A DNA stretch of 37,065 bases from Onstottus_A sp036505875 (GCA_036505875.1 DASXSR010000263.1:1-37065), one strand, 5' to 3'; counted from the first letter of the stretch, positions 25,501-33,386 are shown. Numbers and translations are program-made. The notes: a model not told the origin generated them from the sequence alone.

Positions 25501-25530
25501 TTGACTGCGCAAGCTCGGCGCTTATACAAT
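25501..25530 (+). promoter_or_regulatory. Sigma70-type promoter for the acyl-CoA dehydrogenase gene
   Basis: TTGACT (25501-25506) and TACAAT (25525-25530) are each one base from consensus, with an 18-base spacer. The start point would be near 25537, leaving a leader of about 46 bases with GAGGAGGA (25569-25576) before the GTG start. The element begins 14 bases after the stop of the activator gene. Confidence 0.65.
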
Positions 25531-25582
25531 CCGCCATCCATCACGCTGGCCCAAACTTGTCGCACGCCGAGGAGGATACGTT

Positions 25583-26740
25583 GTGGACGAACTCCTAACC
25601 AAAGAGAATCTATATTATCGCGATCGGGCGCGCAGCATCGGTCAAAAATACGTCAAGCCCATTGCCGCAGAGCTCGACCGCTCGGGCGAGTATCCGTGGA
25701 GCGTGATCGAAGCGCTTCAAGAACAGGGAATGATGGGCGTGTGGATTCCAAAGGACTACGGCGGCGCGGGAGCGGGGTTGCTGAACCTCTGCATAGTTGT
25801 GGAAGAGATATCTCGTGTGTGTGGCGGCATCGGATGTACTTACGTTGTGAATGCGCTGGGCTCGCTGCCGATCGTTCTAGCCGGCACCGAAGAGCAAAAG
25901 AAGAATTACCTGCCCGACATCGCCGCGGGCAAAAAGCTGATCGCCTTCTGCCTCTCGGAGAAAACAGCGGGTTCGGACGCCGGAAGCTTGAAGGCTCACG
26001 CCGAACGCGACGGTGACCACTACGTGATCAACGGCGATAAGAAGTGGACGACCAATGGTGCGGCAGCGACTATCTACACCGTCTTCGCGACGGTGAATCC
26101 CGAGCGAGGGACGCGAGGCGTGACGGCGTTCATCGTCGAGCGCGACGCGGAGGGTTTTGAGTTGGGCAAGCGCGAAGACCTGATGGGCATTCGTTGTGTC
26201 CCGGTTAATGAGACGCATTTTAGAAACTGTCGCGTGCCGGCTTCTCAATTGCTCGGTGGCGAGGAAGGGCGAGGCTTCAAGCACGCGATGATGACGCTTG
26301 ACGTAGCTCGCCCGTTCGTTGCGGCTCAAGGATTGGGGATCGCGCAGGGCGCGCTCGATCTTGCGCTGGAATATACCAAACAGCGGCAGCAATTCGGACA
26401 GTCGATCGCTTCGTTTCAGGGAATTCAATTTATGCTCGCTGACATGGCAACTCAGGTCGAAGCGGCAAGACATTTAGTCTACACCGCAGCGCGGGCGGTT
26501 GACGCGGGCGTGAAAGATGTCTCCAAGCTGTCTGCTATGTGCAAAGTCTTCGCGACTGACACGGCGATGAAAGTCGCGACCGACGCGGTTCAGTTATTCG
26601 GCGGGTACGGTTACTGTCGAGATTACCCGATCGAGAAGTTCATGCGCGACGCGAAGATCACGCAGATATACGAAGGGACGAACCAGATCCAGCGGATGGT
26701 GATCGGCCGCGCGCTTATTCGAGAGGGTGCTTCGAATTAA
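25583..26740 (+). CDS. Acyl-CoA dehydrogenase
   Basis: The 385-residue flavoenzyme makes the trans-2 double bond in acyl-CoA and hands electrons to ETF. Domains follow the family order. The helical N-terminal part ends GVWIPKDYGGAGAG. The middle sheet domain contains CLSEKTAGSDAGSLKA and KKWTTNG. The C-terminal helices contain RQQFGQSIASFQGIQFMLADM and QLFGGYGYCRDYPIEKFMRDAKITQIYEGTNQIQRMVI. The catalytic base is Glu364 in IYEGTNQ, the usual place for short-chain and butyryl-type enzymes. The start is GTG with a strong site 6 bases before it. Chain length preference cannot be read from sequence. Its 3' end overlaps that of the convergent creatininase-family gene by 26 bases. Confidence 0.95.
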   Translation: MDELLTKENLYYRDRARSIGQKYVKPIAAELDRSGEYPWSVIEALQEQGMMGVWIPKDYGGAGAGLLNLCIVVEEISRVCGGIGCTYVVNALGSLPIVLAGTEEQKKNYLPDIAAGKKLIAFCLSEKTAGSDAGSLKAHAERDGDHYVINGDKKWTTNGAAATIYTVFATVNPERGTRGVTAFIVERDAEGFELGKREDLMGIRCVPVNETHFRNCRVPASQLLGGEEGRGFKHAMMTLDVARPFVAAQGLGIAQGALDLALEYTKQRQQFGQSIASFQGIQFMLADMATQVEAARHLVYTAARAVDAGVKDVSKLSAMCKVFATDTAMKVATDAVQLFGGYGYCRDYPIEKFMRDAKITQIYEGTNQIQRMVIGRALIREGASN

Positions 26741-27503
26741 CTGGCGATCGCTTTGTTTCCTCGAGCCCTTCGAGCACTGCAGTAACGATCATATTTGACA
26801 ACGCCTCGTAGCTGGCGTTTCCCTCCTCTGCCGAGGCAGCGCGTGGATCGCCGAAGTAAGCCTCAGTTCCACCCGCTTCAGCGAAGCTCGTTGCGCCTTG
26901 CTTGATCTTTTCCGCAATCGAGATCGGCACGTGTTCAAGTGACTTGCGGATCTCCTCTCGCAAAAGCTCAGGCCGAGCCGCCATAACCAATGAAGTCTCG
27001 TAGGATCCGGCGTGACAATCGCCCCGGCGAAACTCTTCAGTGAGCCTCTCAGCCCAGCGCCGCTTGCGCTTGTCGGGGAACACAACCGCGCAACCCGTTT
27101 TCGATTTCACATTCGCGATCGCATCGTTGATCGACGCGATGTGCTCAGGCTCGAGGTGCGAGTTGGCTATCGCGACCAATCTGGCGCCTTGATTGGAGAG
27201 CGAGACGCAGATGTCTTGGATCAACGCCGTTGCCGTTTCTTTCCTGATTGAGATTGTGCCGGGAAAGTCGCCGCTGAAATCAGTGACGCTGTAGGCAATA
27301 GCAGGCAGCACGAATGTCTCGATGCCTCTTTCTTTTAGTTTGTCACCCGCGCGACGCGACATCTCTTCGGAGATGATCACATCAGTCCCGAGAGGCAGAT
27401 GCGGTCCGTGGGCTTCGGTTGAGCCGATGGGAAGGATCATCACCGCGCCGCGTTTTAGCGCGTCGCCGATCTCTTTCCAGGTTTGGTTCTGAAAGGCACT
27501 CAT
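26715..27503 (-). CDS. Creatininase family amidohydrolase
   Basis: The 262-residue protein shows the metal site of the creatininase family: GSTEAHGPHLPLGTD (Glu30, His32, Asp41), then NSHLEPEH, DCHAGSYETS and the final EAYFGDPRAASAEEG. In the family two metal ions cut cyclic or linear amides (creatinine, formylamino-pyrimidines, the mycofactocin precursor). The usual NGHGGN motif is changed to NSHLEPEH, so the substrate may differ. The ATG shares one base with the stop of the sulfatase gene (TGATG), so it is translated with it. The two probably belong to one catabolic or scavenging unit. Confidence 0.85.
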   Translation of the reverse strand: MSAFQNQTWKEIGDALKRGAVMILPIGSTEAHGPHLPLGTDVIISEEMSRRAGDKLKERGIETFVLPAIAYSVTDFSGDFPGTISIRKETATALIQDICVSLSNQGARLVAIANSHLEPEHIASINDAIANVKSKTGCAVVFPDKRKRRWAERLTEEFRRGDCHAGSYETSLVMAARPELLREEIRKSLEHVPISIAEKIKQGATSFAEAGGTEAYFGDPRAASAEEGNASYEALSNMIVTAVLEGLEETKRSPVNSKHPLE

Positions 27504-28996
27504 CAGGTGTCATCTTTCGGCAGGTTGTCCGCAAACTGGTCTTTATCGTTCAATTGTCTTTTCAGCCGATACAACTCACTCTTCAACCTTTTGACGATGC
27601 CAGTATGAGCCGGGTCAGCATAGAGGTTCCTGATCTCATGCGGATCGCCCTTCAGATCGAACAGCTCCCACTGGTCGAGCTTGTTGAAGTAAATCAACTT
27701 ATATCGCACAGTGCGAATTCCATAATGCGCCGCAACGTTATGATCGCCGGGATGATAGTAGCGGTAATACATCGACGTGCGCCAATCCCTCACCCGTTTG
27801 CCCTCAAGTAACGGCAGAAAGCTTCGGCCTTGCATGTCCGAAGGCGTCGCCAGACCCGCTGCAGTCAAGAACGTTGGCGCGAAGTCCACGTTTAGGATGA
27901 TGTTGTTATTCACCGAACCCGCCTTGATGCGGCCCGGCCAGCGAATCAGAAAGGGCATCCGCAAGGACTCTTCGTACATAAAGCGTTTGTCGAAAAAGTT
28001 GTGTTCGCCTAGGAAGAAGCCCTGGTCTGATGTGTAGATGACAATCGTGTTCTGGGCAAGCCCATTCTGATCGAGCCAGTCTAGCAATCGTCCCACGTTG
28101 TCGTCGACGGACGCCACGCACGCAAGGTAGTCGCGCATAAAACGCTGATACTTCCATCTCTTCAACTCTTGGGCGCTTAGTCCTTCGGGAGGTTTCATCT
28201 TGAGATCATTCTCATTCAGATCTCTATCAACACGCATCGTCGCCATGCGCGCCGCATCCGACCGGGTAGCATAATCATCGTTGAATGTCTCGGGCTCGGG
28301 CACCGTGACGCTCTCGAACTTCATCCTGTGTTTCTCGTCCGGCTGCCAATTGCGATGCGGAGCCTTGTGATGACACATCAAAAAGAACGGCTTGTCTTGA
28401 GGGCGGCTCTTGAGAAAATCGATCGCCAGATCGGTGAGGATGTCCGTCACGTAGCCGGAGTGCGTCTTCCGCTGACCGTTCTCAATCAGTACGGGATCGA
28501 AGTAGACTCCCTGGCCAGGCAGGATATTCCAGTAATCGAACCCCGTCGGCTTGCCTTCGGTTGTGCGATTCCCCGCGCCGAGGTGCCACTTCCCTACGAT
28601 GCCGGTGTAATAGCCTCCGGCTCGCAGATACTTCTGGAGCATCGGCTGAGAGTTATCGATGTGATTGAAGACGGGAACGCCGTTTAGGTGCGAATACTTG
28701 CCGGTCAGGATCGTCGCGCGACTCGGCGTGCAGATTGAGTTGGTGACGAAACAGTTTTCGAGTCGCATCCCTTCGTTTGCTATCCGATCAATGTTCGGAG
28801 TTTTTATTAGTCGACTACCGTAAGCGCTGATCGCTTGCGCTCCGTGATCGTCGGACATAATAAACAGGATGTTGGGATGCTCCGCTCGAGGCGTTCTCTC
28901 GCGCCTTGCCGCGTCGTTCGACCCTGCACAGGGGAGAAGCAGCAAAAGCGCAAGCACCAAAGAAATGTAAGAGGGGTGACGGTCTTTCAAAGCCAT
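27503..28996 (-). CDS. Secreted Cys-type sulfatase
   Basis: From the ATG at 28996 the product has 497 residues. The N-terminus has a hydrophobic export signal (SLVLALLLLLPCAGS); the Cys there lacks a normal lipobox, so lipoprotein status is doubtful. The metal-binding start is NILFIMSDDHG. Cys89 in ICTPSRATILTGKYSH is the site converted to formylglycine. Further landmarks are GIVGKWHLG, MCHHKAPHRNW and VIYTSDQGFFLGEHNFFDKR. It resembles N-sulfoglucosamine and iduronate-type sulfatases that act on polysaccharides. The frame extends 22 codons upstream inside the DinB gene, but that part lacks a signal. The chosen start overlaps the DinB stop by ten bases. Confidence 0.9.
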   Translation of the reverse strand: MALKDRHPSYISLVLALLLLLPCAGSNDAARRERTPRAEHPNILFIMSDDHGAQAISAYGSRLIKTPNIDRIANEGMRLENCFVTNSICTPSRATILTGKYSHLNGVPVFNHIDNSQPMLQKYLRAGGYYTGIVGKWHLGAGNRTTEGKPTGFDYWNILPGQGVYFDPVLIENGQRKTHSGYVTDILTDLAIDFLKSRPQDKPFFLMCHHKAPHRNWQPDEKHRMKFESVTVPEPETFNDDYATRSDAARMATMRVDRDLNENDLKMKPPEGLSAQELKRWKYQRFMRDYLACVASVDDNVGRLLDWLDQNGLAQNTIVIYTSDQGFFLGEHNFFDKRFMYEESLRMPFLIRWPGRIKAGSVNNNIILNVDFAPTFLTAAGLATPSDMQGRSFLPLLEGKRVRDWRTSMYYRYYHPGDHNVAAHYGIRTVRYKLIYFNKLDQWELFDLKGDPHEIRNLYADPAHTGIVKRLKSELYRLKRQLNDKDQFADNLPKDDT

Positions 28997-29511
28997 CCCA
29001 TTCGCTCGCGGAGCGATGTTATGTGCGCGACGTGGTGGCGGCCATGCCAACCATACAGACAAACGTTCTGCGCGAGGCTGACGACTCCAAGCTCGGGATG
29101 CCGAAACGTGCGCTTGAAATCATCGGGCCCAAGCGAGTTCAATAACAGCACCCATCGCTTGTGAAGCGATTCAAGCAATGCAAGCGAAACTTCTGTCGGC
29201 GTGGCGCGCGAATCCTCAAGCTCGGCCCATCGATCTTCGTGATAAGGTTTTATGGTCGGCTCATCTTCAGTGAGCGCGAGCTTGAACCGGCAGTAGCTGT
29301 TCAAGTGACTGTCGGGCACATGATGCACGACTTGTCGAACAGTCCACCCGGCGGGACGATAAGGCGTATCGAGTTGCTCAGGTGTTAAGCCTTCAACCGC
29401 GGCTCGAAGCTTCGCGGGCGCTTCGGCTATTTCGTCAATCGCGCGCTGCACGTCTTCGTCGGTCGGAGTGCATTCAAACTTGAATGGTCCTATTGGGTAT
29501 CGCAGATCCAT
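28987..29511 (-). CDS. DinB/YfiT-type four-helix metal-dependent protein
   Basis: The 174-residue protein belongs to the DinB superfamily, close to YfiT/BstA-like thiol transferases. Three His ligands are expected from GWTVRQVVHHVPDSHLNSY and from YGWHGRHHVAHI near the C-terminus. RPAGWTVRQV and LDTPYR are typical. AGGGAGAG is placed well for the ATG at 29511; a GTG one codon earlier is possible. The gene runs into the sulfatase with a ten-base overlap. A decayed copy lies at 29993-30262. Function is unassigned; relatives transfer low-molecular-weight thiols. Confidence 0.88.
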   Translation of the reverse strand: MDLRYPIGPFKFECTPTDEDVQRAIDEIAEAPAKLRAAVEGLTPEQLDTPYRPAGWTVRQVVHHVPDSHLNSYCRFKLALTEDEPTIKPYHEDRWAELEDSRATPTEVSLALLESLHKRWVLLLNSLGPDDFKRTFRHPELGVVSLAQNVCLYGWHGRHHVAHITSLRERMGWL

Positions 29512-29536
29512 CACTCTCTCCCTTGAATCGAAGTAG

Positions 29537-29714
29537 CTAAACCAATTGAGCAGTTTGTTCAGCCAATTGCAAAGCTGGTCCGTCGAGCAACAGACAGACG
29601 TGGTTTAGAACGTCGCGCCCCATAATGCCAACGCCCTCTGTTATCTGGGATGCGGAGTGTCACTTCTGCCAGCGGCGCGGGCGGATCGAAGTGGCTCGCG
29701 TCATAGACCGGCAT
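29537..29714 (-). pseudogene. Remnant of a retropepsin-like aspartic protease gene, catalytic middle deleted
   Basis: The ATG at 29714 starts MPVYDASHFDPPAPLAEVT, the usual beginning of small bacterial retropepsin-like proteins. After about 23 codons the match jumps. In the next frame (from 29644) the strand reads ITEGVGIMGRDVLNHV and LLLDGPALQLAEQ, the usual end, up to a TAG at 29537-29539. The part between, which in the family holds the catalytic DTGAD motif, is absent, and the join shifts the frame. Read in the first frame, a 51-residue nonsense product ends at 29559. It overlaps the AF2212-type gene by 14 bases, the arrangement seen in intact pairs. Family recognition is from memory of conserved ends. 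Confidence 0.75.
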
Positions 29715-29916
29715 CGGTTCGTTCCTCGACTACTTCCTTTATGAAGTCTTTTGCTTGTTCTGGATGGACCAGGCGCGGACTGCGAAGATGAATGATGCGT
29801 CGGGGCTCGGCGTTGGGCACAAGTATATAGACTTTGGTATTCTCTGGAAGTTTGACGTCCCCAGGCAGCCGAACGGTCCCGTCTTCTACGATCCCCTCAT
29901 ACGTAGCAACTTTCAT
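29701..29916 (-). CDS. AF2212-type (antitoxin-like) small protein
   Basis: The 71-residue protein starts MKVATYEGIVEDGTVRLP and continues VKLPENTKVYILVP, a beta-barrel-like pattern of the AF2212/UPF0165 antitoxin-like family. The tail LRSPRLVHPEQAKDFIKEVVEE is common among copies paired with a retropepsin-like gene. The usual toxin partner of AF2212 proteins (a PIN nuclease) is not present; the downstream gene is the decayed protease. It is intact in frame, so it may have outlived its partner or may work alone. Confidence 0.75.
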   Translation of the reverse strand: MKVATYEGIVEDGTVRLPGDVKLPENTKVYILVPNAEPRRIIHLRSPRLVHPEQAKDFIKEVVEERTDAGL

Positions 29917-29992
29917 GTTCCGTCCCCAGCTTCAGCCTATTTAGTGAAATGAATTTAGCACACCGCCTTCGAATCGTCTAACCGTTTTGTCG

Positions 29993-30262
29993 GCGAGCTT
30001 GACTCAACGGCAGTCAGTTCAGGCGACTGTCCGGCAAGTGATGCCCGACTTGTCGAACAGTCCAACCACCGTGCCGGTACGGCGTGTCGAGTTGTTCTGG
30101 TGGTAAGCCTTCGACAGCGGCCCGAAGGTTTGCGGGCGCTTGGGCTATTTCGCCGATCGCTCGCTGAGCCTGTTCTTTGGTAGGTATCCCTTCAAGCTCG
30201 AAGCGTCCTATTTGATATTGCAAATCAGTCACTTCGTCCTGCTTTGAACCTGGTTTCTTCAT
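29993..30262 (-). pseudogene. Truncated, frameshifted second copy of the DinB gene
   Basis: The frame from the ATG at 30262 (GGGAGC seven bases before) gives 82 residues that match the first 70 residues of the DinB protein at 28987-29511 at 51 of 70 positions. It stops at 30014 straight after PDSRLN, where the intact gene has PDSHLN and continues. The second metal-binding His is therefore already Arg. DNA similarity goes on for about 20 bases beyond the stop (to about 29993) with small indels, then ends. It is a decayed duplicate with the C-terminal half lost. Confidence 0.8.
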
Positions 30263-30319
30263 GAACAAGCTCCCTGGTCGAGCAGGGAAAGGGATTAACA
30301 TAGTCTTTCCGCATACCGC

Positions 30320-30934
30320 CTACCCAGTGCTTGCTGTATCAGGCTGCTTCCTCCGACCCAGATACTGATCATATTTCTCAGAGAGTGTGTACACATAATC
30401 AAAGATTGCGATGGTAAAATCAACAGTGTCCTGGGCATTCTCCTTTGTGATCTCTTCCTCAGTTGCATGAGCCCCGATGTTCCGCTCACGACGTAGCGCT
30501 TCAGCCCAGTCAAAAAGGCGCTGGTCAATTACACCCTTGGTGCGAAGCTCGGCTAGGCCCGTCGCTATTGTCTTAGGACCAACCCTTTCTTTGATCAGCC
30601 TCTCTAGCGCTCGGCCACATAAGACTGCGGCTGCAGAATAGATGCCGTGCGAAAGGCACTTCTGAGCGTCGGAAATGTCACGTCGGGCTGCGCCCGGTAT
30701 TGCTCGACTTAGTTGGATGTTGGTTGGCGTTGGCCAGACCCTTTCCGCCGTCTCCCAGCGCCAGTTGTTCCACTCGTCTTGATACGAAGTGACTCGACCT
30801 ACCAGTGGACCCTTGCAGGAAGGACACTGCACGAGAACACATGCGTCAAGCTCGTCAATGTGAACCCAGGTTTCCGCGACGGCCTCGACGCGAACCGCGC
30901 ATCTCGGACAGTCAATAACTATCTTGTCGCTCAT
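30320..30934 (-). CDS. DUF4145 protein with N-terminal zinc-ribbon-like cysteines
   Basis: The 204-residue protein has two Cys pairs (CPRC near residue 8 and CPSC near 37), which suggest a small zinc ribbon. Then comes a helical DUF4145 domain with the family pattern: AIPGAARRDISDAQKCLSHGIYSAAAVLCGRALERLIKE, then FDWAEALRRERNIGAHATEEEITKENAQDTVDFTIAIFDYVYTL. DUF4145 is often found beside restriction and other defence genes and sometimes fused to nucleases, but no such gene is near here. AGAGG lies eight bases before the ATG; a GTG three codons earlier also exists. Function unknown. Confidence 0.75.
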   Translation of the reverse strand: MSDKIVIDCPRCAVRVEAVAETWVHIDELDACVLVQCPSCKGPLVGRVTSYQDEWNNWRWETAERVWPTPTNIQLSRAIPGAARRDISDAQKCLSHGIYSAAAVLCGRALERLIKERVGPKTIATGLAELRTKGVIDQRLFDWAEALRRERNIGAHATEEEITKENAQDTVDFTIAIFDYVYTLSEKYDQYLGRRKQPDTASTG

Positions 30935-31030
30935 GCTACTCACCTCTCCCTAGCGGGCAATGAATCTGATGGATCGGACATTCTAAGCGGCAAATTTTTT
31001 TCTTGCACTGCGGACCTCGTCGCAAGGCTA

Positions 31031-32605
31031 TTAACTGCGCAGTGCCTGTCTATCAATCTTTCCGCGATCATTTTTCGGAAGCTCATCCCTGAATTCAACC
31101 CAGCGTGGATACTTGTAAGCCGCGAGCCTCGACTTCACATACTCTTTCAGCTCGCTCTGAAGCTTGTCGCTCGCTGTGAAACCCTCTGCCAACACCACAA
31201 ACGCTTTCGGCTTGATGAGCTTGTCTTCATCGCTTGCCCCTATCACCGCGCACTCGCGTACTGCTTCGTGTTCGAGCAAGCAGTTCTCAATCTCGGTCGG
31301 CGACACGAATATCCCGCCGACCTTTAACATCTCATCCGTGCGTCCGCAGTACCAGTAGTAACCACTCTCGTCGACTCGAAATTGATCGCTGGTCGTGCAC
31401 CAGTCGCCCGCAAAAGTCTCTTTCGATTTTTCGTGAGCGTTCCAATAACACAACGCCGCCGAGTCGCCTCTGATTCGAAGCGTGCCCATCTCACCCGTCG
31501 GCACTTCGTGGCCTTCGGCGTCAACGATTTGAGCTTCGTAACCAGGAACGACGCGGCCCAGACTTCCGGGCACGACTTCGCCGGGATAGTTCGTGATGTA
31601 AATGTGAAACATCTCGGCCGAGCCGATGCCGTCCAGTATCTCGACCCCGAACGTCTCCATCCATCGATGATAAAGCTCGGGCGGAAGCGCTTCGCCAGCC
31701 GACAGACAGTAGCGCAACGAAGAAAGGTCATAACGCTCGCACGCCCCCTCCACCTGAAGCATCGCGTTGATCATCGTCGGAACGCTCGTAAGAATCGTCG
31801 GCCGGTGTTTTTGAATCATCTCGAACATCGTCTCGGCGGTCGAGCGTTCGGGGAACAAGGCGGTGGCGCCGCCCACGGCAAACGGAAACAGCAGGTTCGT
31901 GCCGGTCGCGTAGCCAAAGAAGAGCTTGGGCACTGAAAGTGTGATGTCGTCTTTGTTGATGCCGAGAACCTGCTTCGCGTAGCACTCGGTGTTGTAGGGC
32001 AAATCGTGATGCAAATGAACCGCGGCCTTCGGGTGTCCAGTCGAGCCTGAGGTGAAAAGCCAGATCACAATGTCGTCGCGGCTGGTTGGCGCCGTTTCAA
32101 GCCGGTCAGATGCTTCCATCATCAGCCGGCCGTATGACTTAATTGTCGAGCGCCCTTCAACGCCTTCCAGACTGCCGGATACTTTTGTGCCGACGACGAT
32201 CGTGTGCTCGAGGTAACGCGAGGTCGAAGCCGCAGGCGTGAATCGCTCCATCACGTCTGCGTGAACAACGGCGACTTTCGAGCGAGTATAGTCGAGGTAA
32301 TATTCGTAATCGGTGGACGGCAGCAGGGTGTTCACCATCGTGATCACCGCGCCGATCTTCGCGATGCCGAACCAAGTCGCGACGAATTCGATTGAGTCGG
32401 GCAAGACTATCAGCACGCGGTCTTCCATCTCGACTCCGAGATGCAGAAGCGCGTTGCCTACTCGATTCGCCATCCGTTGAACGTCGGTGTAGGTGTACTG
32501 CTTTTCGCCGCAGTAGACAGCTATCTTGCCGCCGAAGCCTTCATCGATTCGGTCGTCGAGGAAGTATGTGGCAATGTTGAATCGTTCGGGAAAGGTGATA
32601 GTCAT
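31031..32605 (-). CDS. Benzoate-CoA-ligase-like acyl-CoA synthetase
   Basis: The 524-residue protein belongs to the ANL adenylating enzymes. The phosphate loop is LFTSGSTGHPKAAVHLHHD. The A5 motif DGIGSAEMFHIYITN is typical of the benzoate/4-hydroxybenzoate-CoA ligase group. The hinge region is YYWYCGRTDEMLKVGGIFVSPTEIE, and the C-terminal catalytic Lys is in LPKNDRGKIDR. It makes an acyl-CoA from an aromatic or similar acid, ATP and CoA; the exact acid is not determined. It follows leuD after 71 bases filled by the family F repeat and has no good ribosome binding site. Products could enter oxidation steps that use ETF. Confidence 0.87.
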   Translation of the reverse strand: MTITFPERFNIATYFLDDRIDEGFGGKIAVYCGEKQYTYTDVQRMANRVGNALLHLGVEMEDRVLIVLPDSIEFVATWFGIAKIGAVITMVNTLLPSTDYEYYLDYTRSKVAVVHADVMERFTPAASTSRYLEHTIVVGTKVSGSLEGVEGRSTIKSYGRLMMEASDRLETAPTSRDDIVIWLFTSGSTGHPKAAVHLHHDLPYNTECYAKQVLGINKDDITLSVPKLFFGYATGTNLLFPFAVGGATALFPERSTAETMFEMIQKHRPTILTSVPTMINAMLQVEGACERYDLSSLRYCLSAGEALPPELYHRWMETFGVEILDGIGSAEMFHIYITNYPGEVVPGSLGRVVPGYEAQIVDAEGHEVPTGEMGTLRIRGDSAALCYWNAHEKSKETFAGDWCTTSDQFRVDESGYYWYCGRTDEMLKVGGIFVSPTEIENCLLEHEAVRECAVIGASDEDKLIKPKAFVVLAEGFTASDKLQSELKEYVKSRLAAYKYPRWVEFRDELPKNDRGKIDRQALRS

Positions 32606-32623
32606 CGTTTCGAGCAGTCAAGT

Positions 32624-32702
32624 TTGCAACCACAGATGAACACAGATGGACACCGATAAAAGTTTTCGATCTGTGTTCATCTGTGTTCATCTGTGGTTGC
32701 AA
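32624..32702. repeat. CACAGATG-type palindrome at the 3' end of leuD (family F, copy 1)
   Basis: Arms of 25 bases (32624-32648 and 32678-32702) are perfect reverse complements made of tandem units such as AACACAGATG. The stem can extend inward with two mismatches around an AAAAGTTTTC centre. The right arm lies inside the leuD reading frame and contains all but the last base of its stop codon, so the last residues of leuD come from the repeat. Confidence 0.9.
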
Positions 32703-33291
32703 TGGCGCCGTGCCGGGCTTCGTGCTCGCGGATCTTGTCTTCGTGCTGGAGGGTCAATCCAATGTCGTCCAGACCTTTGAGTAAACACTCGCGGCGGAAT
32801 GGATCGATCTCGAAGCTGAACCGCAGCCCTTCGTCATCGCTGATCCACTGACGATCGAGGTCGACCGTCAATTCATATCCCGGACTCGCATTCGCGCGCT
32901 GGAAGAGTTGTTCAACCTGTTCTTCGGACAATATTACCGGAAGCATGCCGTTCTTGAAACAGTTGTTGTAGAAGATGTCGGCAAACGATGGCGCGATGAT
33001 CGAGCGGAATCCGTAATCCAGCAACGCCCAGGGAGCATGCTCGCGAGACGAGCCGCAACCGAAATTCGTGCGGGCCAGCAGGATCGTCGCGCCCTCAAAC
33101 CGAGGCTGATTCAACTCGAAGTCAGAATTGAGCGAGCCGTCAGGATTGAACCGCCAGTCATAAAACAAGAATTGTCCGAATCCGCTGCGTTCGATTCGCT
33201 TGAGGAATTGTTTCGGTATTATTTGATCGGTGTCGACGTTCACTCGATCGAGCGTGGCAACCAATCCGGTATATCTTGAGAAAGCGCCCAT
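32677..33291 (-). CDS. leuD: 3-isopropylmalate dehydratase small subunit
   Basis: LeuD (204 residues) forms the isomerase with LeuC that converts 2- to 3-isopropylmalate in leucine synthesis. Landmarks are NVDTDQIIPKQFLKRIERSGFGQFLFYDWR, LLARTNFGCGSSREHAPWAL and FADIFYNNCFKNGMLPV. The frame is open upstream to a GTG at 33315 and has another ATG at 33306, but the ATG at 33291 gives the usual spacing to the YTG motif, and the first of these lies in a repeat. The normal protein appears to end near EHEARHGA. The last residues (IATTDEHR) are written by the family F repeat. leuC lies upstream on the same strand with a second repeat between. Confidence 0.93.
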   Translation of the reverse strand: MGAFSRYTGLVATLDRVNVDTDQIIPKQFLKRIERSGFGQFLFYDWRFNPDGSLNSDFELNQPRFEGATILLARTNFGCGSSREHAPWALLDYGFRSIIAPSFADIFYNNCFKNGMLPVILSEEQVEQLFQRANASPGYELTVDLDRQWISDDEGLRFSFEIDPFRRECLLKGLDDIGLTLQHEDKIREHEARHGAIATTDEHR

Positions 33292-33309
33292 TCTCTGCTC
33301 GATCATTGG

Positions 33310-33377
33310 AACCACAGATGAACACCGATGAACACAGATCAGAATCTATCGGTGTTCATCTGTGTTCATCTGTGGTT
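33310..33377. repeat. CACAGATG-type palindrome between leuC and leuD (family F, copy 2)
   Basis: Two 30-base arms (33310-33339 and 33348-33377) are reverse complements with two mismatches and an 8-base loop. The units (AACACAGATG, AACACCGATG) are the same as in copy 1, so two members of one repeat family flank leuD. It ends 10 bases before the leuC stop on the plus-strand numbering. Confidence 0.9.
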
Positions 33378-33386
33378 TCGTCCTCT

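Noticed and set aside
29701..29916. AF2212-type gene considered as half of a PIN toxin-antitoxin pair
   Set aside because: No PIN-domain frame lies on either side; the downstream overlap is with the retropepsin remnant.
30320..30934. DUF4145 gene considered as part of a defence island
   Set aside because: No nuclease, methylase, helicase or mobile gene is nearby, so the domain alone does not support a defence system.
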